Below are positions 30,093-37,832 of a stretch of 60,512 nt of DNA, piece after piece; position 1 is the first letter of the stretch, and each line of letters starts with the position of its first letter. Origin of the DNA: a virus; the IMG/VR virus record IMGVR_UViG_3300044953_000572, positions 1 to 60,512 of that record; one strand, 5' to 3'. The notes under the pieces are model-generated. The model ran no database searches and was not told the origin of the DNA. It saw only the letters and a program-made list of their open reading frames with translations. A program made the position numbers and the translations under genes.

Positions 30093-31750
30093 TTTTAAGG
30101 GAATACCAAGCCACGGCGGTTAATCGTAGTCTAGACTGTTTAAAAAGACTTAATAACACGTTATTGGTCGCTGCCACGGGTAGTGGCAAGACCATCTGCT
30201 TATCGGCTTTAATATCGGAATTCGTGAATCACAGCCAACGGGCGGTTAAGGTTCTCGTATTGCAGCACCGAAAAGAAATTATCTGGCAAAATATGCAAAA
30301 GTTTAATAGAGTAGATCCTTCCATCCATATTAGCCTTATTAATCAAGAATCAAAAGATAATAGTGGTACGGTCGTGTTCGCCATGATTCAGACCCTGCAT
30401 AGAAACCCTGATTTAATTCAACATTATGATTTAATCGTGATTGACGAAGCACACCATGTTGTCGCTGAAAGTTATTTGCAAATAATAAGAAAAATTAGAG
30501 TAATAAACCCAGAGGCTAAAGTATTCGGGGTAACCGCAACCCCATTAAGAGGCGATGGAAAAAGGCTAGCTGATGTCTTTAACAACGTTAGCTATGCGGT
30601 TGATATGGAAGATTTGATAGCCAGTGGTGTTTTGGTTAAGCCAAAAGCCTATGTCTTAGATATTGGGTTGAGTGAGGAAATAGAAAAAAGAACGAATGGA
30701 AAATATAATTTATCAAATCTTGAGTTTGACACGCTTTCAAGCGAAATTATACAAAATTTCTCCGTTGAACTTCATACCGCTTTTAAATATTGGCAAGAAC
30801 TGGCGGTTGATAGAAAAACCGTAGTATTCACGCCTACCAATAAAGATTCTATGCTTATTTCACATGTTTTTAACGAGTATGGAATAAAAACCGCCGTAGT
30901 TACCCATGACACGCCAAAAAGAGAACGTGAACGGATATTAAACGACTTTCAACATGGTGATATTCAAGTACTTTTTAATACCTCTATTCTTACAGAAGGA
31001 TGGGATTGCCCAATCGCATCTTGTATCGTGCTGTTTAAAAGTTCCAGCAATAAATCCACTTACATCCAGATGGTCGGACGTGGGCTTAGATCATATCCAG
31101 GCAAGCAAGATTGCGTATTAATAGATTTTGGCGTTTCAACTATGCGCCATGGCTCATTAGAGCAAAACTTTTTTAAAAGCGTTAAAGCAAAAGATTTAAT
31201 TGAAATTGAAGAGACAGCTTATAAAATTTGTCCTGGTTGTAAGTCTAAAATTCCATCCGCCCAGAAGGTTTGCTTTATATGTGGATTTGAATTTGAAGGA
31301 GAAGAAGCTAAGAAAAAATTAATAGAGGAGTTCAAATTAAAAGAAATAGAACTTATTAAGAATATAGAGGAAAAATGTAGCTATAAATTCGTAGATGTGA
31401 ATGAAAATGATAAACATTTTATCGCCGTGGTTGACTTTAAATCTTATATTGGAATATTTAAAAAAAATGATTATTGGTACGTTGTCGGCAATTTAGATAG
31501 TGGATATACCGAAATGTATAGCTCTTCAAAATCTAAAGCTCAATGCTATGAAATCGCTTACAAGAAATTGAGAAGTAGTTCGAACAAAGCTGATATTATG
31601 AAAAAAAATAAGGAATGGCTAAATTATCCGCCTACCGACAAACAATTAGCTTTACTTAAAACGAAAAAAATACCACAAACAAGATACGAAGTTACCTGTC
31701 ATTTGGCGTATCAATTCAATAGAAAATACATCAATAGACTGCTAAATTAA
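30089..31750 (+). CDS. DEAH-box SF2 helicase with zinc ribbon
   Basis: 553 aa. Motif I AATGSGKT near residue 29, DEAH (VIDEAHH) near 118, motif III VTATPLRGDG near 148, motif V/VI STYIQMVGRGLRSYPG near 325. A four-Cys zinc ribbon (CPGC ... CFIC) lies near 382-397. The C-terminal 150 residues are unusual and may bind DNA. This UvrB/RecG-like phage helicase class often starts replication at an origin; here the repeat array directly follows the gene. Confidence 0.9.
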   Translation: MILREYQATAVNRSLDCLKRLNNTLLVAATGSGKTICLSALISEFVNHSQRAVKVLVLQHRKEIIWQNMQKFNRVDPSIHISLINQESKDNSGTVVFAMIQTLHRNPDLIQHYDLIVIDEAHHVVAESYLQIIRKIRVINPEAKVFGVTATPLRGDGKRLADVFNNVSYAVDMEDLIASGVLVKPKAYVLDIGLSEEIEKRTNGKYNLSNLEFDTLSSEIIQNFSVELHTAFKYWQELAVDRKTVVFTPTNKDSMLISHVFNEYGIKTAVVTHDTPKRERERILNDFQHGDIQVLFNTSILTEGWDCPIASCIVLFKSSSNKSTYIQMVGRGLRSYPGKQDCVLIDFGVSTMRHGSLEQNFFKSVKAKDLIEIEETAYKICPGCKSKIPSAQKVCFICGFEFEGEEAKKKLIEEFKLKEIELIKNIEEKCSYKFVDVNENDKHFIAVVDFKSYIGIFKKNDYWYVVGNLDSGYTEMYSSSKSKAQCYEIAYKKLRSSSNKADIMKKNKEWLNYPPTDKQLALLKTKKIPQTRYEVTCHLAYQFNRKYINRLLN

Positions 31751-31793
31751 CCCGCCACCAACAGCATAGTTAGTCTGCTTTAGGGTGGCGGGT
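31750..31793. repeat. 10-bp hairpin after the helicase gene
   Basis: ACCCGCCACC (31750-31759) and GGTGGCGGGT (31784-31793) are perfect reverse complements with a 24-nt loop, starting at the helicase stop. No T-run follows. The arms also contain the GTGGCG box repeated through the next 330 nt. Confidence 0.65.
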
Positions 31794-32182
31794 GGCGCAA
31801 AAAAATGGGCTCGCCAATGCTCCGCCACTCGCCACTGAAACATGCGGTGGCGTATCGTTTAAAACCCAACGAGAAAAACATTAAAATTTCACTAATCCTT
31901 GAAAATACCAGGTTTTTTGTATTTTTGATGTGATCCGCTGATCCGCTAATGATCCGCTAATGATCCGCTGAAAAATTTTTAAAAACATAAGAAAAAAACA
32001 GGTTTTTCTTCTATTTGATCCGCTGATCTTCTAATTTTTTTAATTATATATATTTATATATGGTGGCGGAGTGGCGAGGTGGCGTAAATCCGCCACTCTG
32101 CCACGGCGCCACTCGAAATATACATATAAGCTATAGGGCGATTTTTAGCGGAATTAGCGGATCAGCGGATCAAAAAATTTTC
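31751..32182. repeat. Repeat-dense gene-free region, candidate phage replication origin
   Basis: Two repeat families occupy about 420 nt. TGATCCGC occurs at 31931, 31939, 31950, 31961 and 32016, with 8-11-nt spacing, and reappears inverted at 32154-32172. The 19-bp string 31931-31949 is the exact reverse complement of 32154-32172. GTGGCG/CGCCAC boxes occur about ten times, at 31751-31850 and 32061-32114. AT-rich segments lie between them (about 31970-32015 and 32030-32060, the latter mostly TA). Iterons, inverted arms and an AT-rich core are the usual origin signature. Confidence 0.65.
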
Positions 32183-32211
32183 TTGGTATCCAGATCGACG
32201 TTTTATATAAT
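32183..32211 (+). promoter_or_regulatory. Consensus -10/-35 promoter for the small-gene operon
   Basis: TTGGTA (32183-32188), 17-nt spacer, TATAAT (32206-32211). The first ATG is at 32219, seven nucleotides after the -10, with no ribosome site between, so the mRNA is predicted to start at or within a base of the start codon. Confidence 0.75.
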
Positions 32212-32218
32212 TTGCGAT

Positions 32219-32401
32219 ATGAGACTGAATGAGCGTTCATTTGAAAGTTTTTTAAATACGATTAACGAAGAAGAGCGATGCGTTCGTTATGCCGTAAAAT
32301 TCGGCAACAACTGCGAGTGGTGTGGTAGAATTAGAAGAAGCAAGAAGTGCGAGTGTGAGATGAATAGAGAGGCGAGAATGGTGGCGAGGGGATTTAAATG
32401 A
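32219..32401 (+). CDS. Small Cys-motif protein, leaderless start
   Basis: 60 aa from the ATG at 32219 (start MRLNERSFESFLNTINEEER). Has CEWCGRIRRSKKCECE, a likely zinc-binding cluster. An upstream in-frame extension to 32060 runs through the repeat array and is not credible. First gene of the operon driven from 32183. Confidence 0.65.
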   Translation: MRLNERSFESFLNTINEEERCVRYAVKFGNNCEWCGRIRRSKKCECEMNREARMVARGFK

Positions 32402-32589
32402 ACATAAGTTTTTTTGATTCCGTTATTTTCGGGGCTGGCTTCGCTATTGGAAGCGTCATAGGATCAATTCCAATTGCCATATTGTTTGTTGGGTTGGGGT
32501 TTAAAAGTGATGCGGAGAAAAAACGTATAGCTTTAGAGAGTATAGCGGAAAATGTCGAGATTCTTATGAGAAGAGGAAGTGGGCGATGA
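32398..32589 (+). CDS. Small membrane protein
   Basis: 63 aa with one long Gly-rich hydrophobic helix (FGAGFAIGSVIGSIPIAILF) and a charged tail. ATGA overlap with the preceding stop. Could be a superinfection or holin-like protein; no family match claimed. Confidence 0.6.
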   Translation: MNISFFDSVIFGAGFAIGSVIGSIPIAILFVGLGFKSDAEKKRIALESIAENVEILMRRGSGR

Positions 32590-32849
32590 ATAACGAAAGC
32601 AATGTTGTTGGTTTAAATAGAAACCAGACTGAAAAACCCATGGATTGGCTAGCGGAATTTTTGATAAGAGCGGAAAGCGAAAGAGACTTTGTTCCGTTTT
32701 CTAATATTGAAATTTTGAGATTAAAAAACTTTTGTATGCAGGTAGTAGAAGTTTGTGGTGGCCTGTTAGAAAGACGTATTGTGAATGCGGAACATTTTGA
32801 AGATAATAAATATTATCTAAGGCGTAAGAATGATTGCGAGAGGGTTTAA
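32586..32849 (+). CDS. Hypothetical protein
   Basis: 87 aa, starting MNNESNVVGLNRNQTEKPMD, with an acidic-basic helical second half. ATGA overlap upstream. No recognised family. Confidence 0.55.
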   Translation: MNNESNVVGLNRNQTEKPMDWLAEFLIRAESERDFVPFSNIEILRLKNFCMQVVEVCGGLLERRIVNAEHFEDNKYYLRRKNDCERV

Positions 32850-32850
32850 T

Positions 32851-33126
32851 ATGAATGACAAAGTAATTAAAAACACAGCGCCATTAGGAAGAGCTTTTAT
32901 AAAGGTTATTGCGTCTCTTTCAGATGCTGAGCTTGTGGCAAACGGAAAAATTTCTGTAAGTATCGGAAGTCTGGGAAAAGCGCTTGGTTTGTCTAAAATC
33001 TTTGATATAGGATTAACGGCTGAGGAAAAAGAGGCTTGGGAGAACCTTCTAAGAGAGGTTTCCTGGGATTGTTCTGTTGAAGATATTGAGGAACTTAGAA
33101 ATGCATTTCTTGTTAAATCTGAATGA
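32851..33126 (+). CDS. Hypothetical protein
   Basis: ATG at 32851 with GAGGG upstream is preferred over 32830: 91 aa starting MNDKVIKNTAPLGRAFIKVI. Mixed helix/strand, no motif. Part of the small-gene operon. Confidence 0.55.
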   Translation: MNDKVIKNTAPLGRAFIKVIASLSDAELVANGKISVSIGSLGKALGLSKIFDIGLTAEEKEAWENLLREVSWDCSVEDIEELRNAFLVKSE

Positions 33127-33295
33127 AAACGAATCAGAAGCATTACTTTTTATGTGTAAATCTTTTTATGACGCTAGAGAATTTAACGATATTTTTTGTC
33201 GGAACGAGAATAACAAGGAACTTCTTGATAGAATTGATACTCTTTGTTTGAAGATTCTTACATTGGCTGGTTTGGAAGATTGCGTAGAGCATTAA
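33101..33295 (+). CDS. Hypothetical protein
   Basis: 64 aa from the ATG at 33101 (GAGGAAC upstream), starting MHFLLNLNENESEALLFMCK. Helical. Overlaps the preceding gene by 26 nt. No family. Confidence 0.5.
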   Translation: MHFLLNLNENESEALLFMCKSFYDAREFNDIFCRNENNKELLDRIDTLCLKILTLAGLEDCVEH

Positions 33296-33318
33296 AGATA
33301 AGGTGAGTGGGTAGATAA

Positions 33319-33474
33319 ATGTTACATAAAATAGTTTCGCTTGCGATTCCTTTAGTGTTTTCCATTTTTTTTATTGCGTGTATAAGAAGAGTTATTTGTA
33401 AAAAGTGGTTTATTGATTTTGAAAGTGATTTTGTTTATTGTTTGTTAGGGATTTTGGTTTCGAAATATTTTTAA
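33319..33474 (+). CDS. Small membrane protein
   Basis: 51 aa, starting MLHKIVSLAIPLVFSIFFIA. Two hydrophobic stretches separated by a basic loop (CIRRVICKKW). Weak ribosome site. Fills the gap between its neighbours. Confidence 0.5.
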   Translation: MLHKIVSLAIPLVFSIFFIACIRRVICKKWFIDFESDFVYCLLGILVSKYF

Positions 33475-33497
33475 AAAACGAAGTGCGGAGAGTGCGA

Positions 33498-33710
33498 ATG
33501 AGTGGAAAGTTGGTAGAATATAGAACAGTAATAGTTGAGCATATTGTTGATTTGGATAGAGAAGTAAAATATTTCGTTAGGCATGGATTTGAACTGCATG
33601 GTGGGCCTTTTAGTTATGACAATGCTGTAGTTCAAGCTATGGTTAAATACGAAGACGTCGAAATTAAAGACCAAATTACTACTGAAAGCAGGAATGAATA
33701 TGAGAGTTAA
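33498..33710 (+). CDS. DUF1737-like small protein
   Basis: The ATG at 33498 has GGAGAG upstream: 70 aa. VEYRTVIVEHIVDLDREVKY, then HGFELHGGPF, matches the beta-helix-GW/F-pxGG pattern of DUF1737 proteins found in phages. Function unknown. Confidence 0.6.
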   Translation: MSGKLVEYRTVIVEHIVDLDREVKYFVRHGFELHGGPFSYDNAVVQAMVKYEDVEIKDQITTESRNEYES

Positions 33711-34056
33711 GTTTAGGTTATGGGACAAAATCGGTGGATTTTGGGTTTATGATTATGCGGTAGATTCCGAAGGGCTTTTGATTCATATTAGTGGTATAAC
33801 GAAATATTATTTTCCGCAGGATAGATGTGCGTTAATGCAATTCACAGGCCTATGTGACAAAAACAATAAAGAGATATACGAAGGCGACCTTATCAAACAT
33901 GAAAACGTTTCCGAGTCGCTAGAAGTCTATTGGTGTGAGGCTACGGGACAGTGGAAGCTGTGCAAAGGAGAACATCGGCATTATTATGGATGCTTGTATT
34001 CGTATCCTAATAATCTTTTGGAAGTGGTGGGGAATGTTTATGAGTCAGTCTCGTAA
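33700..34056 (+). CDS. YopX-family phage protein
   Basis: 118 aa from the ATG at 33700 (AGGA upstream). The signature MQFTGLCDKNNKEIYEGDLI near residue 45 and the closing EVVGNVYE are diagnostic of YopX. The family is common in temperate phages and its biochemical role is not established. Confidence 0.85.
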   Translation: MRVKFRLWDKIGGFWVYDYAVDSEGLLIHISGITKYYFPQDRCALMQFTGLCDKNNKEIYEGDLIKHENVSESLEVYWCEATGQWKLCKGEHRHYYGCLYSYPNNLLEVVGNVYESVS

Positions 34057-34309
34057 AGCCTGCTTGGAAAATCTAGTAGGAACGAAATTTGGCAGGCTCA
34101 CCGTTACTGCTTTTGAGTGTGTTGCTAACAGTCAAATTATAGCGATGTGTAATTGCGATTGTGGTACGCCAAGAAAAGTTAACCTGATAAGCCTCAGAAG
34201 CGGAAACACGCAATCATGTGGATGTTTGGCGAAAGAGCTCCGAGCTTTGAACAGGAAAAAAATTTGTCGGTTTTTTAAGAGGAACAAAGGCAATGAAACA
34301 GAAAGATAA
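34040..34309 (+). CDS. Phage zinc-ribbon protein
   Basis: 89 aa from the ATG at 34040 (GGGGAA upstream). The pattern GTKFGRLTV, CNCDCGTPRKVNLISLRSGN and QSCGCL is a known phage module often fused to HNH or AP2 domains; here it stands alone without an HNH. Four cysteines likely bind zinc. Probably DNA binding. Confidence 0.72.
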   Translation: MSQSRKACLENLVGTKFGRLTVTAFECVANSQIIAMCNCDCGTPRKVNLISLRSGNTQSCGCLAKELRALNRKKICRFFKRNKGNETER

Positions 34310-34394
34310 CACCGTAAAGTCTCATCAACTGCTTTTTATTATTTCAGCTATAATAGTTTGTTTTTTAGTTATGGTTTATTTTTGTGAGATATAA
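34293..34394 (+). CDS. Very small membrane protein
   Basis: 33 aa, starting MKQKDNTVKSHQLLFIISAI, one hydrophobic helix. AAAGG precedes ATG. It overlaps both neighbours slightly. Function unknown. Confidence 0.5.
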   Translation: MKQKDNTVKSHQLLFIISAIIVCFLVMVYFCEI

Positions 34395-34761
34395 CTTCAA
34401 AACAAAGCGCAACAGCCCGGAATCAGATATCCAAGCCAGGTTTTTCGCTTGGCTGTTGAAGAATTATCCCGAGCTTCGACTCAATTGCTTCGCAATCGCT
34501 AACGGCGGTTCCCGTCATATACTAGAAGCTATTAATCTAAAGAAAACGGGGTTGACACCTGGAGTGCCTGACGTTTTTTGTTCTATTTCTCGTGGCTCTT
34601 GGCATGGTCTGTTCATAGAATTCAAAGCGGGTAGGAATAAACTGACTGACGCACAAAAGATGATGTTCGATAAATTCTCAAGCGCTGGGTATAAATGTGA
34701 GGTCTGCTATTCGTTCGAGGATGCGGTAAAGGTTTTTAAAAATTATGTGGGAGAAAATTAA
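34384..34761 (+). CDS. VRR-NUC domain nuclease
   Basis: 125 aa with GTG start. PD-(D/E)XK core visible: PGVPDVF near residue 60, then LFIEFKAGRNKLTDAQ near 80. SPESDIQARFFAWL opens the fold and NGGSR is conserved. Stand-alone VRR-NUC proteins occur in many phages and may resolve branched or recombination intermediates. The protein is complete. Confidence 0.88.
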   Translation: MRYNFKTKRNSPESDIQARFFAWLLKNYPELRLNCFAIANGGSRHILEAINLKKTGLTPGVPDVFCSISRGSWHGLFIEFKAGRNKLTDAQKMMFDKFSSAGYKCEVCYSFEDAVKVFKNYVGEN

Positions 34762-34762
34762 T

Positions 34763-35128
34763 ATGTTAGACGTTTCCTTTCGAAAATTATACCAAATCGC
34801 TAAAGTTGAAGGTGTGGGAAGGAATAAAACTACTCAATACAGAATTCAGGAAAACCAAAACTTTACCTATGAGGAATGTTTTTCAGAAGAATGGCTAGTT
34901 GAGCCTTCATGGGTTTTCGCTATAGAAGAAGTCTTTAATAATGAGTATGACGCTATTAAAAAAGCTTTATCGCTTTATGATAAGCGTATTCAAGAGAAGC
35001 TAGACGAATATAAAAAGATAAGAAATTCAACCGTCGTCGCCATTCTTGATTGGGATGATTTGTCTGATTTCGTTCATTCGGCGATAGACGCTATGGGTGG
35101 TAAGTGGCCAAAACCGCCTTTGAAATAG
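34763..35128 (+). CDS. Hypothetical protein
   Basis: 121 aa from the ATG at 34763 (GGGAG upstream), starting MLDVSFRKLYQIAKVEGVGR. Rich in aromatic and acidic residues, helical end (DDLSDFVHSAIDAMG). No family recognised. Confidence 0.6.
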   Translation: MLDVSFRKLYQIAKVEGVGRNKTTQYRIQENQNFTYEECFSEEWLVEPSWVFAIEEVFNNEYDAIKKALSLYDKRIQEKLDEYKKIRNSTVVAILDWDDLSDFVHSAIDAMGGKWPKPPLK

Positions 35129-35137
35129 GAGTGTATT

Positions 35138-35416
35138 ATGAACCAAAATAAGCAAAAAGCGATTACTTTTCTAAAAGAGCTGGATTCCGAGGTTGAGCAA
35201 TTTTTTAACGATTCTGAGACCATTATCTTTTTAGCGGAACGCCTTTATAAGATGCTTAATGAATGGATAGAGCAAAACCCTGATATTTCTCGCTCTGAAG
35301 GGTTTAAAGGATTGGAGAAGGATATTAGGGCTTTATATCAAACCTGCAATTTCTTGGTAAAAGATTGTCTTGATATCAGACATTCCATTTCAGATTGCGG
35401 CGTAGAACTTAATTGA
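35138..35416 (+). CDS. Hypothetical helical protein
   Basis: 92 aa, starting MNQNKQKAITFLKELDSEVE, all-helical. GGAG upstream. Last of the small-gene block before the terminase promoter. Confidence 0.58.
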   Translation: MNQNKQKAITFLKELDSEVEQFFNDSETIIFLAERLYKMLNEWIEQNPDISRSEGFKGLEKDIRALYQTCNFLVKDCLDIRHSISDCGVELN

Positions 35417-35439
35417 TGCCTTCTGACTGACTTTATATA
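35413..35439 (+). promoter_or_regulatory. Promoter-like sequence before the small terminase
   Basis: TTGATG (35413-35418) and TATATA (35434-35439), 15-nt spacer. The ATG at 35445 follows five nucleotides later with no ribosome site. Weaker spacer than the 32183 promoter but the same geometry to the start codon. Confidence 0.5.
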
Positions 35440-35444
35440 CCCCT

Positions 35445-35933
35445 ATGAGAGACAAAGAATTAAATAAATCTAAAAAAGCCAACAAAACCTCATTTAAGGC
35501 AGGGACTGCCCCAAACCCAAATGGTAACGGCGGCCAAAGGTCTAATGAGCCTGGCAGAAATCCATCTGGCAAAGGCGGTCAGCAACCTGGTGAGCCTAGT
35601 CGTAACTCCAAAAAAATAGAATATGACATTGAATTGAAGAAATTATGCAAAAAAAGAACCTTGAAATGGTTTAAATTGATGGATTTATTCATAACCAAAG
35701 GCGAGGACGAGAAAGGTGAGAAAATAACCAATGGCAGAGCGTCTCTTTTAATGAAAGGACTAGAAATTGGCAATGGGTATGTGAAACAGCATGATAAAGA
35801 GGATGGGGACACCAATTATAGGGAAATTGCCAACAATATGTCCGCGCAGCTGTATGAGGTTATGAAAGAAAATCAAGTTTTAAAAGAGGAAATCGAGGCG
35901 CTAAAATCGGGGCAGATGAGTGCTGAAAAATAA
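35445..35933 (+). CDS. Small terminase-like protein (DUF5681 type)
   Basis: 162 aa. Residues 15-55 hold several NPxG/GxR-type repeats (TAPNPNGNGGQRSNEPGRNP region) as in DUF5681 proteins located before large terminases. Residues 60-125 are helical with LFITKGEDEKGEKITNGRAS, and a coiled coil ends it. Should recognise DNA for packaging. Overlaps terL by 14 nt. No ribosome site: probably leaderless. Confidence 0.75.
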   Translation: MRDKELNKSKKANKTSFKAGTAPNPNGNGGQRSNEPGRNPSGKGGQQPGEPSRNSKKIEYDIELKKLCKKRTLKWFKLMDLFITKGEDEKGEKITNGRASLLMKGLEIGNGYVKQHDKEDGDTNYREIANNMSAQLYEVMKENQVLKEEIEALKSGQMSAEK

Positions 35934-37518
35934 GCGATTTTATAATATAGAAGAATTAGAGGCGTTTATTGAAGAGAACAAAAAAGAAAGAGAATTAACG
36001 CAGTCATTCCACGCCTTTGTTAAAGCTTGCTGGCATGTTATTGAAGGCAATAAGCCGTTTATCGATTCTTGGCATATTGGCGCTATCTGCGAGCATTTGG
36101 AAGCTTTGCATCGCTTGGAAATCAGAAAATTGATAATTAACGTTCCACCGAGGTCGTCCAAGAGCACGATATCAACCATTATGTGGCCCGTATGGACGTG
36201 GTTGCATGACCCCTCACTGCAATACTTTTGTCTTTCCCACAGCGATGATTTAGCGACTAGGCATGGAGTATTATCAAGAGATATTATTACCAGTCCTTGG
36301 TTTAAGTCTCGTTGGGGCGATTTATTTACGATTAAGCAAGACCAGAATAACAAGCATATGTACGTCAATAATAAAACAGGGTTCAGAGAGTCCTGCGGCA
36401 TATTAGCCAAAATCACTGGAAAAGGTGCCACGAGAGTGATAATTGACGATAGTAATGACGCTGAGGAATTTGAAAGCGTATCCATCAAGGTCAACGAGAA
36501 ATATAGTGGTGGGTTATCCACCCGCGTTAATAATCCAAATACTTCCACTTGGCTTTTAATTCAACAACGAACTCGTGAAAAAGATTTAACGGGGCATATT
36601 TTAGCGAATGAGAGTGATTGGGTTCACTTGTATTTGCCTATGGAATTTGAAGAAAAAAGGCGATGCGTCACGATTCCGCTGCCATCTGCGAACGGCAAGC
36701 CTTGGCGAGACCCACGCAAAAAAGAAGGTGAACTGTTGTGGCCCGATTTCTTTCCTGAAAAAGAAGTGGAGCAGCGAAAGAGATTGCTAGGGTCTTATCG
36801 TTATGCGGGTCAGTATCAACAACGACCCGCTCCATTGGAAGGCGGTCTCATCAAAAGAAAGCATTTCAATTTATGGAAGCATCCGCACTTTCCCAAATTC
36901 AAGCATGTCATCCAATCCTGGGATTTGGCTTTATCCGAGCAAGATTCATCCTGCTATTCAGCTTGCACTACTTGGGGTTTATATGAGGACAAAAATAAGT
37001 TCAGGAATCTAATGTTAATATCCGCTTGGCGCGGAAAAGTCGAATACGCTCACTTAAGAAGGGTGATTAAACGGCTTTACAATGACTATTTAGCTAAAAT
37101 CGATATAGACAACATTGAACGAGAACATACGCCATTTAGCGCTCCCGTTTCCGCTCATAGACGCATCCCTGACGTAGTTTTGATTGAGAATAAGGTCAGC
37201 GGAATTATCGCCATACAAGACTTAAGAAGAGCGGGCGTAAACGCTTTTAAGTTCAATCCCAACAAATACGGCAAGAAAGTCGAAAGACTTAAGATGGTCA
37301 GTCATTTGATTGAGGCGGGACATTTAACCTTGCAAGCTAAAGGTCCTGACTATGAAGATGTGAAGCCAGAATTCCAGGACTTTTTAAGCGAGTGTCTAGT
37401 GTTCCCTAATGGTGAGTATGACGATTACGTAGACACCATGACGCAAGTTTTGATTCGACTGTTCGAGGGTGGCTATTTGCAAAACGCTTTGGATGACACT
37501 TACGAAAAAGACGAATGA
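35920..37518 (+). CDS. terL: Large terminase subunit
   Basis: 532 aa, GTG start. Packaging ATPase with Walker A-like PPRSSKST near residue 76, Walker B VIIDDSND near 172, and a C-terminal RNase H-like nuclease (SWDLALSE near 333; VLIENKVSG near 422; YDDYVDTMTQ near 500). All catalytic Asp positions are present. It should translocate DNA through the portal and cut it. Length is normal. Confidence 0.95.
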   Translation: MLKNKRFYNIEELEAFIEENKKERELTQSFHAFVKACWHVIEGNKPFIDSWHIGAICEHLEALHRLEIRKLIINVPPRSSKSTISTIMWPVWTWLHDPSLQYFCLSHSDDLATRHGVLSRDIITSPWFKSRWGDLFTIKQDQNNKHMYVNNKTGFRESCGILAKITGKGATRVIIDDSNDAEEFESVSIKVNEKYSGGLSTRVNNPNTSTWLLIQQRTREKDLTGHILANESDWVHLYLPMEFEEKRRCVTIPLPSANGKPWRDPRKKEGELLWPDFFPEKEVEQRKRLLGSYRYAGQYQQRPAPLEGGLIKRKHFNLWKHPHFPKFKHVIQSWDLALSEQDSSCYSACTTWGLYEDKNKFRNLMLISAWRGKVEYAHLRRVIKRLYNDYLAKIDIDNIEREHTPFSAPVSAHRRIPDVVLIENKVSGIIAIQDLRRAGVNAFKFNPNKYGKKVERLKMVSHLIEAGHLTLQAKGPDYEDVKPEFQDFLSECLVFPNGEYDDYVDTMTQVLIRLFEGGYLQNALDDTYEKDE

Positions 37519-37550
37519 TTTTATTTCATAAAAAATGAAAAAGATTTTTT

Positions 37551-37577
37551 TTGTTTTTAAGAAATAATATTTAAAAT
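37551..37577 (+). promoter_or_regulatory. Promoter-like sequence before the Cro-like gene
   Basis: TTGTTT (37551-37556) and TAAAAT (37572-37577), spacer 15 nt. The ATG at 37584 is six nucleotides after the -10, no ribosome site. Upstream, an AT-only stem (TTTCAT/ATGAAA near 37526-37540) plus a T-run may terminate the terminase transcript. Confidence 0.45.
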
Positions 37578-37583
37578 AGCCTT

Positions 37584-37832
37584 ATGCCTAAAGTAAATAA
37601 TCTTTCCAAGAATCCTATTTTTGAAAAATTAACTAAAGAATATGGTGGGGTGGTTAATCTTGCTTCTTTTCTTGGTGTTAGTGTTTCTTCTGTATCTGGC
37701 TGGTTGAGAGACCCAAAGGCAAAAGTCCCTATAAAACATGCTATAAATATAGAAATTTTAACAAAAGGAGCTGTCAAGGCTAGGAGTCTGCGGTCTGATG
37801 TTATGAAGAACTATGAATTGGTGGCGAGATAA
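37584..37832 (+). CDS. Cro/YdaS-like HTH regulator
   Basis: 82 aa. YGGVVNLASFLGVSVSSVSG then WLRDPKAKVPIKHAINIEIL fits the YdaS/Cro helix-turn-helix (recognition helix SVSSVSGWL). Such proteins normally sit in the early switch region, but this one lies between terL and the portal gene. Start overlaps nothing upstream and has no ribosome site. May control late genes. Confidence 0.8.
   Translation: MPKVNNLSKNPIFEKLTKEYGGVVNLASFLGVSVSSVSGWLRDPKAKVPIKHAINIEILTKGAVKARSLRSDVMKNYELVAR

Noticed and set aside
32060-32218. Upstream extension of the 32219 gene to 32060
   Set aside because: It crosses the GTGGCG and AGCGGATC repeats and the promoter; a consensus -10 lies seven nucleotides before the internal ATG.
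31751-32218. Possible CRISPR array or gene remnant
   Set aside because: Repeats are 6-11 bp, irregularly spaced and in both orientations; no frame is conserved. An origin-type array fits better.
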